64,000 nucleotides of DNA from Nocardia sp. NBC_01730 (GCF_035920445.1 NZ_CP109162.1:5022001-5086000), one strand, 5' to 3'; counted from the stretch's first letter, positions 1 through 9,667 are shown. Numbers and translations: made by a program. Notes: a model not told the origin generated them from the sequence alone.

Positions 1-536
1 GAGTAGACACCCGGCTTGAGGATGTCCTTGTAGTCGATCTGAACGAACTTGACTTCACCGGGGCCGAGGTTGAGGCCGATCGAGCCACCGGCGCTGGCAC
101 CGCTGAGGTTGACGCTCCCGGACATGCCCGCGGAGATCGCGTCGTCGGCGATGCTGACCTGGCAGCCGACGACGTAGCCGGTGCTCAGCTGAGACGCGCC
201 GTGAGTCGAGGAGTTGTTGGTACCGGGGCCTCCGGCCGGACCGTTATTGGGGCCGACGGTGCCTTCCGGCGTGACGGAGACATCGGCAGCGGCGTTGCCC
301 GACACCCAGACGACGCGACCAGCGCCGTTCGCGGCCATAGAGGGCGAAATCAAGGCCCGCTCTCCCGTCCTGGTGATCGTCACGCCAGGCCCCGCCTTCT
401 GGCCGTCCGGCAACGGCACGAAGGTATCGGCATTGGCAGCACCGGTCGAAAGCAGGCCCATGGCAACGGCCGCGGCAGCGCCGATACCCGCGACGCGGGC
501 ACCGCGGCGCACACCAATGGTGCGATTCTCGCTCAT
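1..536 (-). CDS. MspA-family porin, partial (C-terminus beyond window)
   Basis: The leftward frame begins with a twin-arginine-containing signal peptide (about residues 1-36, ending TGAANA before D37) and continues as an extracellular beta-rich sequence. It includes the MspA-family hallmark GYVVGCQV, followed by glycine/serine-rich strands and LNLGPGEVKFVQ. MspA-type proteins form octameric channels in the mycolic-acid outer membrane of mycobacteria and nocardiae. About 178 residues are visible; the remaining C-terminal strands lie outside the window. The ATG is preceded by a purine-rich ribosome binding site (GAGGGGA) about six bases upstream, which supports this start. It stands alone, in the same orientation as the mprAB-pepD block downstream of which it lies. 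Some family members are secreted proteins without proven pore activity, so porin function is inferred. Confidence 0.85.
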   Translation of the reverse strand, partial: MSENRTIGVRRGARVAGIGAAAAVAMGLLSTGAANADTFVPLPDGQKAGPGVTITRTGERALISPSMAANGAGRVVWVSGNAAADVSVTPEGTVGPNNGPAGGPGTNNSSTHGASQLSTGYVVGCQVSIADDAISAGMSGSVNLSGASAGGSIGLNLGPGEVKFVQIDYKDILKPGVY

Positions 537-548
537 ACTTCCCCTCAT

Positions 549-1042
549 CAGGTTAAAAACAGTCAACCTCGACCATCGAGGCTGGACAGTGGTCCTCTCA
601 GGCCCAGCTCAGTGTGTCGCTCCCTTGTTGCCGACATGTAACCGGCTGTTATTTCGGCGCAACGGTCCAGCTGGCAGTGGAACCGAGCCGGGTTCCGCCA
701 GGCCGCGGCGCGCGCAGTACCCGGGCCTTCGGGGTCCAATGGTGGTGACTCGATGGCGACATTAAACGCTCGATAACCGCACTGCAATGTGAGCTTTCAT
801 AAAGTTCAACGTGACGTAGATCACAGTTGCGTACATATGAATATGCCGTGACGTGCATGAATGCAAGTCCGCAACCTCCGAGGCCAACGCACCCGCTCGA
901 GAAGCGACATAGCGGCGCCAGTGATCGAATACGGGACACGGCCGTACGGATTTCGCGGCAATAACTTTGATTCGGAAGTAATCACGGGTGGATCACAACA
1001 CCAAGGCCCGCAAATACGTAGCTATTACGTAGATAGCTGGGC
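549..1042. other. Non-coding stretch upstream of the porin
   Basis: No reading frame here has convincing codon use or recognisable protein sequence on either strand. The part nearest 549 must contain the leftward promoter of the MspA-family gene, but I see no clear -35/-10 pair. The AT-richer part around 820-1040 may mark the 3-prime flank of the leftward moaB2 transcript. Confidence 0.4.
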
Positions 1043-1222
1043 TTACCCGTGATGCGGAGGAACTTGAGCGCGCAGCCAGTCGTCGGAGGACCGGCCGTCG
1101 TCGCGGTCGTCGCTGGTGGTCTCGGGGAGAGCGTCACCGAAGATCTTCGCGAGACGCGCAGCGTCCCTCGCCCGGCGGGCCGCCGGGCGAGGGACGTCGG
1201 AGGGGGTGGCGGCCGTGATTAT
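1043..1222 (-). CDS. Small acidic ORF downstream of moaB2, start unresolved
   Basis: The leftward frame ends with the readable sequence LAKIFGDALPETTSDD, then RDDGRSSDDWLRAQVPPHHG and a TAA stop. The acidic, Asp/Ser-rich tail and the coding-like third-position G+C suggest a genuine small protein of about 55-60 residues. The frame is open upstream to a TGA inside moaB2, but it contains no ATG, GTG or TTG. Either a rare start (ATT at 1231) is used or the 5-prime end was altered. A perfect 16-bp hairpin lies inside the frame at 1162-1196, which may be the disrupting sequence or a terminator for moaB2. No function can be assigned. Confidence 0.4.
   Translation of the reverse strand: MITAATPSDVPRPAARRARDAARLAKIFGDALPETTSDDRDDGRSSDDWLRAQVPPHHG
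1162..1196 (-). terminator. Perfect 16-bp hairpin after moaB2
   Basis: Positions 1162-1177 (CGTCCCTCGCCCGGCG) pair perfectly with 1181-1196 around a three-base loop. It lies 23 bases past the moaB2 stop on the leftward strand, so it could end the mprA-mprB-pepD-moaB2 transcript. There is no U-tract, as is common for actinobacterial hairpins. It also overlaps the small ORF that ends at 1043. Confidence 0.55.
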
Positions 1223-1713
1223 TCGACCAATCCGGAAAGCTCACCGATCACCCTGCTGGCGAGCGGCCCGAGCGTGGCCATACCGTCGCGAATCGCGGAC
1301 CGAGTGCCAGGCAGATTGACCACCAGCGTGCTTCCGGAGACGCCTGCCACCCCACGGGACAAACCCGCGTCCAGCGAACCCGCTACCCGGCCGGAGGAGC
1401 GCAGCGCCTCACTGATTCCCGGCAGCTCACGGTCGAGCACTTGCGAAGTGGCTTCCGGCGTGACGTCGCGCGGGGACATGCCTGTGCCACCGACCGAGAT
1501 CACCAGGTCGACACCGCCGATCACCGCGGTGTTGAGCGCGTTGCGGATCTCCACCTCATCGGCCTGCACCGACACCGACGCGTCCACGAGGAAACCCGCC
1601 TCGGTGAGCAGCTCGGTGACCAGCGGGCCGAGCGAGTCAACACCTCCATGCGCCGTTCGATCGTCGACGACCACCACCAGAGCACGCCCCGCCACAGGAG
1701 CATCGATTTCCAT
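1219..1713 (-). CDS. moaB2: MoaB/MogA-family molybdopterin biosynthesis protein
   Basis: The protein has the MoaB/Mog fold signatures ALVVVVDDRTAHGG at the N-terminus, VGGTGMSPRDVTPEAT (the molybdopterin-binding loop with Asp and Thr) and LVVNLPGTRSA near the end. The family adenylylates molybdopterin before molybdenum insertion, in the cytoplasm. Sequence and position behind pepD match M. tuberculosis moaB2 (Rv0984). I chose the ATG at 1713 because the conserved domain starts there and GGTGAG precedes it. A longer frame starts at 1818 with an ATG overlapping the pepD stop (ATGA), adding 35 plausible residues, so translational coupling from pepD with an N-terminal extension is a real alternative. 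It is the last gene of the leftward stress operon; why a Moco gene sits there is not explained by the sequence. Confidence 0.85.
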   Translation of the reverse strand: MEIDAPVAGRALVVVVDDRTAHGGVDSLGPLVTELLTEAGFLVDASVSVQADEVEIRNALNTAVIGGVDLVISVGGTGMSPRDVTPEATSQVLDRELPGISEALRSSGRVAGSLDAGLSRGVAGVSGSTLVVNLPGTRSAIRDGMATLGPLASRVIGELSGLVE

Positions 1714-1814
1714 GCTGCTCACCGTAGCGCCTGCGTCGAGCAGTTCGGCGGCCGCGCCGAGAACATCGGCGTCGACCTCGACCAGCTGGGCCCGTCCGCC
1801 GGGCAGCACTCGCA

Positions 1815-3236
1815 TCATCGGCCACCGTCCGCGGGCGCGCCGGTGAGGGCGACCTCGACCGTCTTGGGGTTGTTGCCTTGTTCGTCGGTGTAGGTGATCT
1901 TCACCTTGTCTCCTGGTTGGTGGGAGCGGACCGCGGCGACGAGCGCGTTCCCGGAATCGATCGGCCGGTCGTCGATCTTCGTGACGATCGAGCCCGCGGG
2001 GATACCGGCCTTGGCGGCCGGGCCGTCGGGTGTGGGCTCCAGCACCCTGGCACCGGTGACGGTGTCCTGCGGCCGGATCTTGATGCCGATCTGCGCATAG
2101 GTGGCGTGGCCGGTCTTGATCAGCTCGTCGGCGACCCGCCGGGCCTGGTCCACCGGGATGGCGAAGCCGAGGCCGATGGAGCCGCTCTGCTGTCCGCTCG
2201 TCTCGTCGGCACCCAGGCTGGCGATGGCGGTGTTGATGCCGATCAGCTTGCCGTTGCCATCGACGAGGGCACCGCCGGAGTTGCCCGGGTTGATCGCGGC
2301 GTCGGTCTGGACGGCGTCGATCACCGGCTGCACCGCCGTCGGGTTCTGGTCGCCGGCGCCCATGGTCGAGACCGGGCGGTTCAGCGCCGACACGATCCCG
2401 GTGGTGACCGTGCCCGCCAGGCCGAGCGGCGAGCCGATCGCGACAACCGGCTGGCCGACCTGCAGGTTCGCCGATGTGCCCAATTCGATCGGGGTCAGAC
2501 CGGACTTGCCCGATACCTTGACGACCGCCAGGTCGGAGACCGGATCGGCGCCGACAAGCGTCGCGGGCGCGGTGCTGCCGTCGGAGAACCTGACCTCCAT
2601 CTTGGCGTTCGGGCCGCCACCCGCGGCCACGTGATTGTTCGTCAGGATAAGGCCGTCGGAGGACAGCACCACCCCGGAACCCTCACCTTCCGCCCTATTG
2701 CTCGCCACCTTGATCATGACCACGCTCGGCACTACCTTCTGCGCTACCGCCTGGGTGGATCCGGCCGGTGCGTTGGAGACATTGCCGATGTTCGGCTTTG
2801 GCGCGTCCAACGCGTTGGTGACCGGTGCGCGGCCGTCATCACCGCGGGTGCTCAGCGCGCCGACCGCACCGCCGAGACCACCGCTGACCAGAGCGAGCGC
2901 TACCGCGCCGACGACGAAGCCGGTGCGGAACGGGCGATGCGGAACGCCAGGATGGGCACGATAGGCGGCACCCTGCGATGGGTCGAAGGGCGCGGCGTAC
3001 TGCGGGCGTGGGAACTGCTGAGTCGGATCATGCTGCGGCGGATAGTGCGCCTGCGGGCCATAACCGTGGCCGTACGCCTCCTGCGGCTGGAATACTCCGC
3101 CGTGCGGCGCGTATCCGGCCGCGCCACCGGACGGGGCGTCTGTCGATGCGCCGTGGATCTGCTCGGTCGGCTGGTGGTCCGATCCGGCGTTCGCCGTCCC
3201 CGGCTCCTCCCGGCGATCCTTCGAATCCTCGGTCAT
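1815..3236 (-). CDS. pepD: HtrA/DegP-like serine protease PepD
   Basis: This 473-residue HtrA-type serine protease has a Pro/Gln/Tyr-rich cytoplasmic N-terminus (1-102), one membrane segment (about 106-127), a trypsin-like domain and a C-terminal PDZ domain (about 375-460). The catalytic triad is visible as H202 (LTNNHVAA), D235 (DPVSDLAVV) and S320 (INPGNSGGAL). The family degrades or chaperones misfolded envelope proteins outside the membrane, and the M. tuberculosis homologue Rv0983 belongs to the MprAB/SigE envelope-stress response. The ATG at 3236 has a strong upstream ACGAGGAG. A longer frame to 3596 exists but its extra sequence is not protein-like. It lies 378 bases downstream of mprB, with its own repeat-bearing upstream region, so it can probably be transcribed separately. 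Confidence 0.95.
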   Translation of the reverse strand: MTEDSKDRREEPGTANAGSDHQPTEQIHGASTDAPSGGAAGYAPHGGVFQPQEAYGHGYGPQAHYPPQHDPTQQFPRPQYAAPFDPSQGAAYRAHPGVPHRPFRTGFVVGAVALALVSGGLGGAVGALSTRGDDGRAPVTNALDAPKPNIGNVSNAPAGSTQAVAQKVVPSVVMIKVASNRAEGEGSGVVLSSDGLILTNNHVAAGGGPNAKMEVRFSDGSTAPATLVGADPVSDLAVVKVSGKSGLTPIELGTSANLQVGQPVVAIGSPLGLAGTVTTGIVSALNRPVSTMGAGDQNPTAVQPVIDAVQTDAAINPGNSGGALVDGNGKLIGINTAIASLGADETSGQQSGSIGLGFAIPVDQARRVADELIKTGHATYAQIGIKIRPQDTVTGARVLEPTPDGPAAKAGIPAGSIVTKIDDRPIDSGNALVAAVRSHQPGDKVKITYTDEQGNNPKTVEVALTGAPADGGR

Positions 3237-3283
3237 GGACTCCTCGTTTCTGCTCACGTCTGCCCAACCAGCTTGGCTACGAC

Positions 3284-3302
3284 GACTGAGAACGGACTGA
3301 GA
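3284..3302. promoter_or_regulatory. Candidate MprA box upstream of pepD
   Basis: Two identical 8-mers, GACTGAGA at 3284-3291 and 3295-3302, are separated by three bases, giving a 19-bp direct repeat. The M. tuberculosis MprA box is described as a 19-bp element of two 8-bp direct repeats. The pair is 48-66 bases upstream of the pepD start, and the same arrangement occurs before mprA. Binding by MprA is inferred. Confidence 0.6.
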
Positions 3303-3614
3303 CCGCGCTTTCAGTTTTCCGAGATCTGTCCTTGCGTCCCGGTGGCCCACCGGACGACGACAGAACCATCGGCAACCTCTCATCCCGTCGGAAAGTACGA
3401 TACGCAGATCTGGAGCCACAGCCCCGATCGCGTTCCCCGTCTCGGCGATACGCCACACCGCGTGGCGAAAGCAAATCTCGAGCCGACCCCCGAAATACCT
3501 TACTTTCGGTAAATATTGAGTACCGACCCGATCATTGCTGTAGAAATTGGCCGCCTTGCCACTCCCGTTCCGTCGCGGCGGGCCCGCGCCGGCCACTGAC
3601 GCGATTCACCTTCG
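3303..3614. other. mprB-pepD intergenic region
   Basis: Together with the candidate MprA box, this 378-base gap separates mprB from pepD on the leftward strand. No protein-like reading frame is present. The long gap and the repeated operator argue for a pepD promoter here. I could not pick out a convincing sigma-factor motif by eye. Confidence 0.45.
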
Positions 3615-5069
3615 TCACTCGGACGCGGGTGCCCCGGCTTCGCCCGGCAGCACGATGCGAACCAATGTGCCACCGCGATCCGAAGTATCGATGGCGATGG
3701 TGCCGCCGTGTTTTGTCACCACCTGCTTCACGATCGCCAAGCCGAGACCGGAACCCGGCAGCGACCGAGACGACGTGGTCCGATAGAAACGCTCGAACAC
3801 CAGCTCACGCTCCCCCGAGGGAATTCCGGGACCGGCGTCGTCGATGGACAACTCGAGCAGACCTGGCCCGGTCTCACGCATACCGAGGTGGACCGGCGCG
3901 CCGGTGGGGTTCCACTTCGCCGCGTTGTCGAGGACGTTGAGCACCGCGCGCTCCAGACCGGCCTCGTGCCCATAGACGAACCATGGGCGCAGTTCCGCGA
4001 CGAATTCGATTCCGGCCCGACGGCGCCGTGCGCGCTCCAGCGCGCGTTCCACCACCTCCCCGAGATCCACGCGCTCGTAGACGGTTTCCGGTGCGTCTTC
4101 GCGAGCCAGGTCGACCAGGTCGCCCACCAGCGTCGACAACTCTTCGATCTGGGCGATGACATCCGAGCGCAATCCGGCCATATCCTCATCCGGTATTCGA
4201 GGCGCGCCCGGACGACCGGATGCGATGAGCAGCTCCATATTCGTACGCAATGACGTGAGCGGCGTACGCAATTCGTGCCCGGCATCGGCGACCAGCCTGC
4301 GCTGCCGATCGCGCGACTCGGTCAAGGCACGCAGCATGGTGTTGAAACTCTCGGTGAGTCGGGCGAGTTCGTCGTCTCCGGTCACCGGGATCGGCGTGAG
4401 GTCGTCAGTTCGCGCGATCCGCTCGGTCGCCGCGGTCAACCGTCCGATCGGGCGCAATCCGGTGCGTCCGACGGCAGTGCCTGCCGCGGCGGCCAATACG
4501 ACACCGCAACCGCCGACCACGAACAGCAACCAGGCGAGCCGGTCGAGCACCTCGCGGGTCGGATCCAGCCGCTGGGAGATGACCAGCGTCGCACCGAGGT
4601 TGGTCCGGACGGCCAGCACGCGCTGGTTGCCGACCGTTCGCAGCGACGAACTCGCCTCACCGTGGGCCACTGCGAGTTCCTGCGAGCCGACCGGCGGATC
4701 GGTCGATTGCGGCGGCGAATACGGCTTGAGGTCGGGAAAAATCAGTGCGATGCCGGTGTCGTTGTAGAAGGCGGTGGCGACCATCAGATTCTGGATATTG
4801 AATCCGTACGGGTTGCTGGCGATCACGGCGCTGGCCCGGTTACGCAGCTGGGCGTCCACGTCGGCGTACAACGCTCGCGCCACCAGGGCATAGGCCGCGA
4901 TCGAGGTCACCGCCACCGCGATCGCCACGACGGAGGCAGCGAGCAGGGTCACCCGCCAGCGCAGCGAGACCGAGCGGGTCAGCGGCATCGGCGGCCGCAT
5001 GTCGGCGGACTCGGGCGGTCGCTGGCCGAGCGCGGCGACCACAGGGCGTTTAGGAGCTGTTCGTGCCAT
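3615..5069 (-). CDS. mprB: Sensor histidine kinase MprB
   Basis: This 484-residue membrane kinase pairs with the response regulator gene just upstream. TM1 spans about 39-62, an extracytoplasmic sensor loop 63-179, TM2 about 180-199, and a HAMP linker about 200-250. The phospho-acceptor H265 lies in DAGHELRTPLTSLR. The HATPase domain shows VLNVLDNAAKWNP (N box), DDAGPGIP (G1) and GSGLGLAIVKQV (G2). In mycobacteria MprB senses envelope damage through its extracytoplasmic loop and phosphorylates MprA. It starts 10 bases after the mprA stop, so the two form one transcript. M24 is an alternative start, since the first 23 residues are poorly conserved in character. Confidence 0.93.
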   Translation of the reverse strand: MARTAPKRPVVAALGQRPPESADMRPPMPLTRSVSLRWRVTLLAASVVAIAVAVTSIAAYALVARALYADVDAQLRNRASAVIASNPYGFNIQNLMVATAFYNDTGIALIFPDLKPYSPPQSTDPPVGSQELAVAHGEASSSLRTVGNQRVLAVRTNLGATLVISQRLDPTREVLDRLAWLLFVVGGCGVVLAAAAGTAVGRTGLRPIGRLTAATERIARTDDLTPIPVTGDDELARLTESFNTMLRALTESRDRQRRLVADAGHELRTPLTSLRTNMELLIASGRPGAPRIPDEDMAGLRSDVIAQIEELSTLVGDLVDLAREDAPETVYERVDLGEVVERALERARRRRAGIEFVAELRPWFVYGHEAGLERAVLNVLDNAAKWNPTGAPVHLGMRETGPGLLELSIDDAGPGIPSGERELVFERFYRTTSSRSLPGSGLGLAIVKQVVTKHGGTIAIDTSDRGGTLVRIVLPGEAGAPASE

Positions 5070-5079
5070 GACCGGCGGC

Positions 5080-5766
5080 CTACGGGGGTGTTTCCCGTAG
5101 CACGTAGCCGACGCCGCGCACGGTGTGGATAAGCCGCGACTCGCCCTCGGACTCGGTCTTCCTGCGCAGGTAGCCGATGTACACCTCGAGGGCGTTTCCT
5201 GAGGTCGGGAAGTCGTAGCCCCACACTTCCTCGAGGATGCGGCTGCGGGTGAGTACCCGGCGCGGGTTCGCCATCAGCATTTCCAGCAGCGAGAACTCGG
5301 TACGGGTGAGGCTAATCTGGCGGGCGCCGCGGGACACCTCGCGTGTCACCGGATCCAGCGACAGATCGGCGAACTTCATTGCCTCCGAGACATCACCCGG
5401 ATCAACGGCCGTACGTCGCAGCAAAGCACGCAGACGCGCCAGCAATTCCTCCAGCGCGAATGGCTTCGGCAAATAGTCGTCGGCCCCGGCATCGAGTCCG
5501 GCAACCCGTTCGGACACCGAATCACGCGCCGTCAGAACCAGAATCGGGAGATCATCACCCGTGCTGCGCAAGCGCCGGCAAACTTCGAGCCCGTCGAGCC
5601 GAGGCATCATCACGTCCAACACGAGCGCATCTGGTCGCTGGACGGTCGCCTTCTCCAGCGCGTCCACGCCATCCACCGCGAGATCGACGGAGTAGCCGTT
5701 GAAGGTGAGCGACCGGCGCAGCGATTCCCGAACCGCGCGATCGTCGTCGACTACCAGAATGCGCAT
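5080..5766 (-). CDS. mprA: OmpR-family response regulator MprA
   Basis: The 228-residue regulator has a receiver domain (1-118) with the acidic pocket D7-D9, phosphorylation site D51 (ALVLDVMMP), T79 and K101 (YLPKPF). A C-terminal winged-helix DNA-binding domain follows, with [13 protein letters not shown] and [13 protein letters not shown]. It is the first gene of the leftward mprA-mprB-pepD-moaB2 block. In mycobacteria MprA~P activates its own operon, pepD and the sigE/sigB stress genes. A candidate MprA box lies only 21-39 bases before its start codon, consistent with autoregulation. Identification rests on sequence plus the full four-gene synteny. Confidence 0.95.
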   Translation of the reverse strand: MRILVVDDDRAVRESLRRSLTFNGYSVDLAVDGVDALEKATVQRPDALVLDVMMPRLDGLEVCRRLRSTGDDLPILVLTARDSVSERVAGLDAGADDYLPKPFALEELLARLRALLRRTAVDPGDVSEAMKFADLSLDPVTREVSRGARQISLTRTEFSLLEMLMANPRRVLTRSRILEEVWGYDFPTSGNALEVYIGYLRRKTESEGESRLIHTVRGVGYVLRETPP

Positions 5767-5786
5767 GCCACCAGTTTGACCGCACC

Positions 5787-5805
5787 GACTGAGAGGTAAC
5801 TGAGA
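5787..5805. promoter_or_regulatory. Candidate MprA box upstream of mprA
   Basis: GACTGAGA (5787-5794) and AACTGAGA (5798-5805) form a direct repeat with a three-base spacer, differing by one base from the perfect pair before pepD. Its position close to the mprA start fits autoregulation. The rest of the 358-base gap up to the cvnA start at 6125 is non-coding and must hold divergent promoters for mprA and the conservon. Confidence 0.6.
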
Positions 5806-6124
5806 GGGTCATCGATGACACGCCGCGGCGCGTCCTCGGCAAGCTGCCTTCGGCGCGTCACGCCGGCCGACCTCGGTGACCAGCGGCTTCCAACGCGGCA
5901 CCGAGATGTTGACGCGCCCCTAACGCATTCCGATGCGAATCGTGTTCTCTATAGCCATATTCGGTAATTTCCGGACCGGATCCCCCGGATTGCCGATGAT
6001 CACTGTGCACGGTATGTTCCGTGCGGTAAAAAGAAGACCTCTAGTTGGTTCTTTGCGGGTTGAATCAATACTGAACAGCCACGCGCAACCGAGGTCACTC
6101 GCGAAGCGGAGGCGACGGAAGCGG

Positions 6125-8881
6125 ATGGAAGCTGCACCGGGGTCCTGGCAATTCAGCCTGTCGAACTGGTCGGTAACCCGCAAGGTCGGCGTGGTGCTGG
6201 TGCTTCCCGTGCTCTTGGCCACCGTCTTCGCCGTTCTCCGAATCAACAACGAACTGCGTACCATGGCGCAGCTGGACGCGGCCACCGAACAAGCCATCAT
6301 CATCCGTCCGATCGTCAAGTTCGGTTCGGCCACCGAACAACTCGGCGTCATCGCGACCGCCACGTGGGGCAACACCGCCGACCCGCAGACCGACGCCGCG
6401 CTGACGAAGTTCGACCAGGCGCTGACCGATCTGGAGTCCGCGCTGCACACCACCAAGGCCACCGGCCGGGTCACCTCGGAACTCGCCTCGGCTGTCGCGA
6501 CCGGCACGACCATGCGCAACAGTCTGCGCAACGGCTCACCCGCGATGGTCGGCGAGCAGGCCGACGAGATCATGGTGCGGATCGGCAACGCGCTCGCACT
6601 GTCCCCATCCGTGGACGACCTGGTCATCCAGCGATACTTCCAGCAGTTGGCGTCGGTGCAGACCGCGCGCCGCGTGCTCACCCAGCAGCGCATGCTGATC
6701 GGCTCGCCGGACGCGGGCCGTAACCCGAGCGTGCGGCCGCGCGTGCTGGTCGCCGCGGGTGCCGAGATCACCATGATCTACCAGTACGCACAGATCCTGC
6801 CGGACTATGCGGGCAACATGCGCCCGCTGCTCGACGCGGTGCAGACCCGTCTCGGCACGTTCAGCCAGAACGTCGCCGACCCTGCGACCAACCCCGCCGT
6901 GCTCGACTCGCTTCTGGTCAGTTCGGACACCTACGAGAAGACCACGGCGCAGCTGATCGACACCATCGACAAGGCACTGGCCGCCCGCACTATCGGGGCG
7001 CAGACCGGCGCGCTGCGCGAGACGACGATCGTCATCGGCATGCTCCTCGCGGGCCTTGCGTTGGCCCTCTCCGTAGCGCGAACCCTGGTCGTCCCGGTCC
7101 GCCGCCTGCGCCGCGATGCGCTCGAGGTCGCGCATATCAAGCTGCCCGACGAGCTCGCCGTGGTGCGCGCGGGCGGCACCACCCCAGAGATCACCCCGGT
7201 CGCGGTGCACACGACCGACGAGATCGGCCAGCTGGCCCGCGCCGTCGACGAGATCCACGAGCAGGCCCTCAACCTCGCCGCCGACCAGGCCCGCATGCGC
7301 CTGCAGATCGGGAACATGTTCGAAACCCTCTCCCGCCGCAGCCAATCGCTCGTCGAGCAGCAGTTGGCCCTGATCGAGGACCTCGAGCACGACGAGGACA
7401 ACACCGACCGGCTGCAGAGCCTGTTCCGCCTCGACCACCTGGCCACCCGCATGCGCCGCAACGGCGACAACCTGCTCGTGCTGGCGGGAACCGCGCTGCG
7501 CCGGGGGTTGCTGCACCCGGTGCCGCTGTCGGACATGCTGTGGAGCGCGGTCTCCCAGGTCGAGGACTACCAGCGAGCCGAGATCGGCACGGTGCCCGAC
7601 GGTATCGTCGCGGGCGAGCCCGCGGTGGACATCGAGCACCTGCTCGCCGAGCTGATCGACAACGCGCTGCGCTACTCCCCGCCGACCACGCCGGTCACGG
7701 TCACCGTGTCACGCGCGGTGGACGGCGGCTACCTGATCGAGATCACCGACCGCGGCCTCGGCATGTCCCCGGAGGACCTGCAGACGACCAATGACCGGCT
7801 CGCCTCCGGTGGTGAGGTCACCGTCGAGACCGCGCGCCGCATGGGTCTCTTCGTCGTCGGCCGACTGGCCAAGCGGCACACCATCACGGTCAGCCTGCGG
7901 CGCACCTCGACGATGGCGCAGCAGCCCGGCATCACCGCCAGCGTCCATCTGCCCGGCGCTCTGGTCGCGCCGCCGATGGACGCCACCGACCCGGCAGGCA
8001 AGCCGCTCGACCTCACCGTCGAGCATCAGCTGCCCCCGCTCGCCCCGTCCCCCGCGGTGCAACGGAACCTGGTGCCGGTACCGAGTCTGCCGCAGCGTGA
8101 CACAGCGCGGTTCGGTGTGACGAGTTCCGGCTTGCCACAGCGCCGACCGGCCATTCGCGTCGCAGACGCACCCGACCAGCCCGCGGTCTCCACTCCGGTC
8201 GGCCGCAGCGAAGACCCGGCGGATCAACCTTCCACCCAGCCGTGGCCGGTGATCACGCCTCGCGCGGAGGCCGACCGCGCGCAGATCGGTCCGCCGACCC
8301 CCGCCGCGAATGAGCAGTCCGGCGACGGCGAGCAGCAATCCACGCGCACAGATCTGTGGTCCGAGGCCGACGACAACGACGAGATCACGGGTCCGAACCC
8401 GACCGTGCCGAGGGAAAGCGCCGCACCCAAGACCACCGCCCGGTCCGGCCTTCCGATCCGGAAGCCGACCACCCCACCCGACGACGCACCGCAAGACGGC
8501 ACACCAGAACCCGCGACGGTCACCGCCAGTCGGCTGCAGCCGGTCGCCGGCGCGTCACCCACCCCGATCTACCAGCGCATGGTCTCGGAATGGCTGGTCG
8601 AGCCCTCTACCTCGCAATCGTCGGACAGCACGTGGTCCTCGCCTGGTGACGCGGGCTGGCTGGCCGCCGAGGATGCCAGCCACCCGACGACGTCCGCGCG
8701 CACCGTCGGCGGCCTGCCGATTCGCAGGCCGGGCGCCCAGTTGGTGCCCGGTGGCCTGGCCCCGACGGACGAAGCCGCGCCTCGCGATCCCGAAGAAATT
8801 CGCAACAACTTGACCAGGCATCTCAGTGGGGTCCGCAGCGGGCGGGCCAATGCGCAGTACAACGACGGAGGGCTCGCATGA
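6125..8881 (+). CDS. cvnA: Conservon histidine-kinase-like sensor CvnA (first locus)
   Basis: This 918-residue membrane protein starts a conservon. A membrane segment near the N-terminus ([18 protein letters not shown]) precedes a long extracytoplasmic sensing region, then a second membrane segment ([18 protein letters not shown]) and a HAMP-like linker. A coiled dimerisation segment ([16 protein letters not shown]) replaces a normal His box, followed by a HATPase domain ([40 protein letters not shown]). About 260 C-terminal residues are Pro/Thr-rich and disordered. In Streptomyces conservons, CvnA works with CvnB-D as a membrane complex likened to G-protein-coupled signalling. The ATG at 6125 precedes the first membrane segment by about 20 residues; an upstream in-frame extension to 5933 looks non-coding. 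It overlaps cvnB by four bases (ATGA). Confidence 0.88.
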   Translation: MEAAPGSWQFSLSNWSVTRKVGVVLVLPVLLATVFAVLRINNELRTMAQLDAATEQAIIIRPIVKFGSATEQLGVIATATWGNTADPQTDAALTKFDQALTDLESALHTTKATGRVTSELASAVATGTTMRNSLRNGSPAMVGEQADEIMVRIGNALALSPSVDDLVIQRYFQQLASVQTARRVLTQQRMLIGSPDAGRNPSVRPRVLVAAGAEITMIYQYAQILPDYAGNMRPLLDAVQTRLGTFSQNVADPATNPAVLDSLLVSSDTYEKTTAQLIDTIDKALAARTIGAQTGALRETTIVIGMLLAGLALALSVARTLVVPVRRLRRDALEVAHIKLPDELAVVRAGGTTPEITPVAVHTTDEIGQLARAVDEIHEQALNLAADQARMRLQIGNMFETLSRRSQSLVEQQLALIEDLEHDEDNTDRLQSLFRLDHLATRMRRNGDNLLVLAGTALRRGLLHPVPLSDMLWSAVSQVEDYQRAEIGTVPDGIVAGEPAVDIEHLLAELIDNALRYSPPTTPVTVTVSRAVDGGYLIEITDRGLGMSPEDLQTTNDRLASGGEVTVETARRMGLFVVGRLAKRHTITVSLRRTSTMAQQPGITASVHLPGALVAPPMDATDPAGKPLDLTVEHQLPPLAPSPAVQRNLVPVPSLPQRDTARFGVTSSGLPQRRPAIRVADAPDQPAVSTPVGRSEDPADQPSTQPWPVITPRAEADRAQIGPPTPAANEQSGDGEQQSTRTDLWSEADDNDEITGPNPTVPRESAAPKTTARSGLPIRKPTTPPDDAPQDGTPEPATVTASRLQPVAGASPTPIYQRMVSEWLVEPSTSQSSDSTWSSPGDAGWLAAEDASHPTTSARTVGGLPIRRPGAQLVPGGLAPTDEAAPRDPEEIRNNLTRHLSGVRSGRANAQYNDGGLA

Positions 8882-9288
8882 CCAACGCGAACAACAGCAC
8901 CACAGACGAGAATCTGAATTGGCTGGTCGCCCGCTTCACCCGGGACGTGCCCGGTGTGTCCCACGCGGTGCTGGTGTCAGCGGACGGCTTATTGCAGGCC
9001 ACCAGCCCGAATTTACCCAGTGACCGGGCCGAGCAGCTCGCCGCCGTCACCGCCGGACTCGCCAGCCTCTCCATGGGCGCGGCCTCCTTGTTCGACGGCG
9101 GCAAGGTGATGCAGTCGATCGTGGAGATGCAGCGCGGCTACCTGCTGGTGATGAGCGTCGGCAACGGCTCGCACCTGGCCGTGCTGGCGAACAAGTCACA
9201 CGACATCGGCCGCATCGGCTACGAGATGGCACTGTTGGTCGATCGGGTGGGCTCGGTGGTCACCGCCACCGCCCGTACCGCTGTCTGA
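8878..9288 (+). CDS. cvnB: Roadblock/LC7-domain protein CvnB (first locus)
   Basis: The 136-residue protein is a single roadblock/LC7 domain: [20 protein letters not shown], then [10 protein letters not shown] and [17 protein letters not shown]. In conservons this small cytoplasmic protein partners the GTPase CvnD and the kinase-like CvnA, by analogy with MglB/MglA. The start codon overlaps the cvnA stop (ATGA), indicating translational coupling. It is homologous to the CvnB of the second locus at 39023. Confidence 0.9.
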   Translation: MTNANNSTTDENLNWLVARFTRDVPGVSHAVLVSADGLLQATSPNLPSDRAEQLAAVTAGLASLSMGAASLFDGGKVMQSIVEMQRGYLLVMSVGNGSHLAVLANKSHDIGRIGYEMALLVDRVGSVVTATARTAV

Positions 9289-9295
9289 GTGTGAG

Positions 9296-9667
9296 ATGTC
9301 CAACCCATACGGCCCCGGACCACGACCAGCCACGCGCGTCCGGCCCTATGCCCTGACCTCAGGGCGTACCGAACCGGCGGTCAACCTGCCGCTCGAGGCG
9401 GTGATCGAAACCCTGTCGTACACTGCACATCTCGACTGGCCGACCGGCGACATCCGTACCGAGATACTGCGGCTCGGCGCGCACCAGCTGTCGGTCGCGG
9501 AGATCGCAGCGCATCTCGACCGGCCGCTCGGCATGGTTCGGGTGGTGATCGGCGATCTCGTCGTCGACGGCACCGTGCGTGTGCATTCGACCCTGACCGA
9601 CGAGGCGAGCTATGACGAGCGTCGTTCCCTAATGGAGAGGACATTGCGTGGACTCCGCGCCCTATAA
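9296..9667 (+). CDS. cvnC: DUF742-family protein CvnC (first locus)
   Basis: A 123-residue protein of the DUF742 family that occupies third place in conservons. Visible hallmarks are VRPYALTSGRTEP near the start, and LSVAEIAAHLDRPLGMVRVV followed by VIGDLVVDGTVRVH, which read like a winged-helix domain. Its biochemical role is not established. It follows cvnB by seven bases and overlaps the GTG start of cvnD by 20 bases, so the four genes are co-translated. Confidence 0.88.
   Translation: MSNPYGPGPRPATRVRPYALTSGRTEPAVNLPLEAVIETLSYTAHLDWPTGDIRTEILRLGAHQLSVAEIAAHLDRPLGMVRVVIGDLVVDGTVRVHSTLTDEASYDERRSLMERTLRGLRAL

Noticed and set aside
1878..3512. Long rightward frame opposite pepD
   Set aside because: Shadow of a high-G+C gene; no recognisable protein sequence, no ribosome binding site, and pepD is certain.
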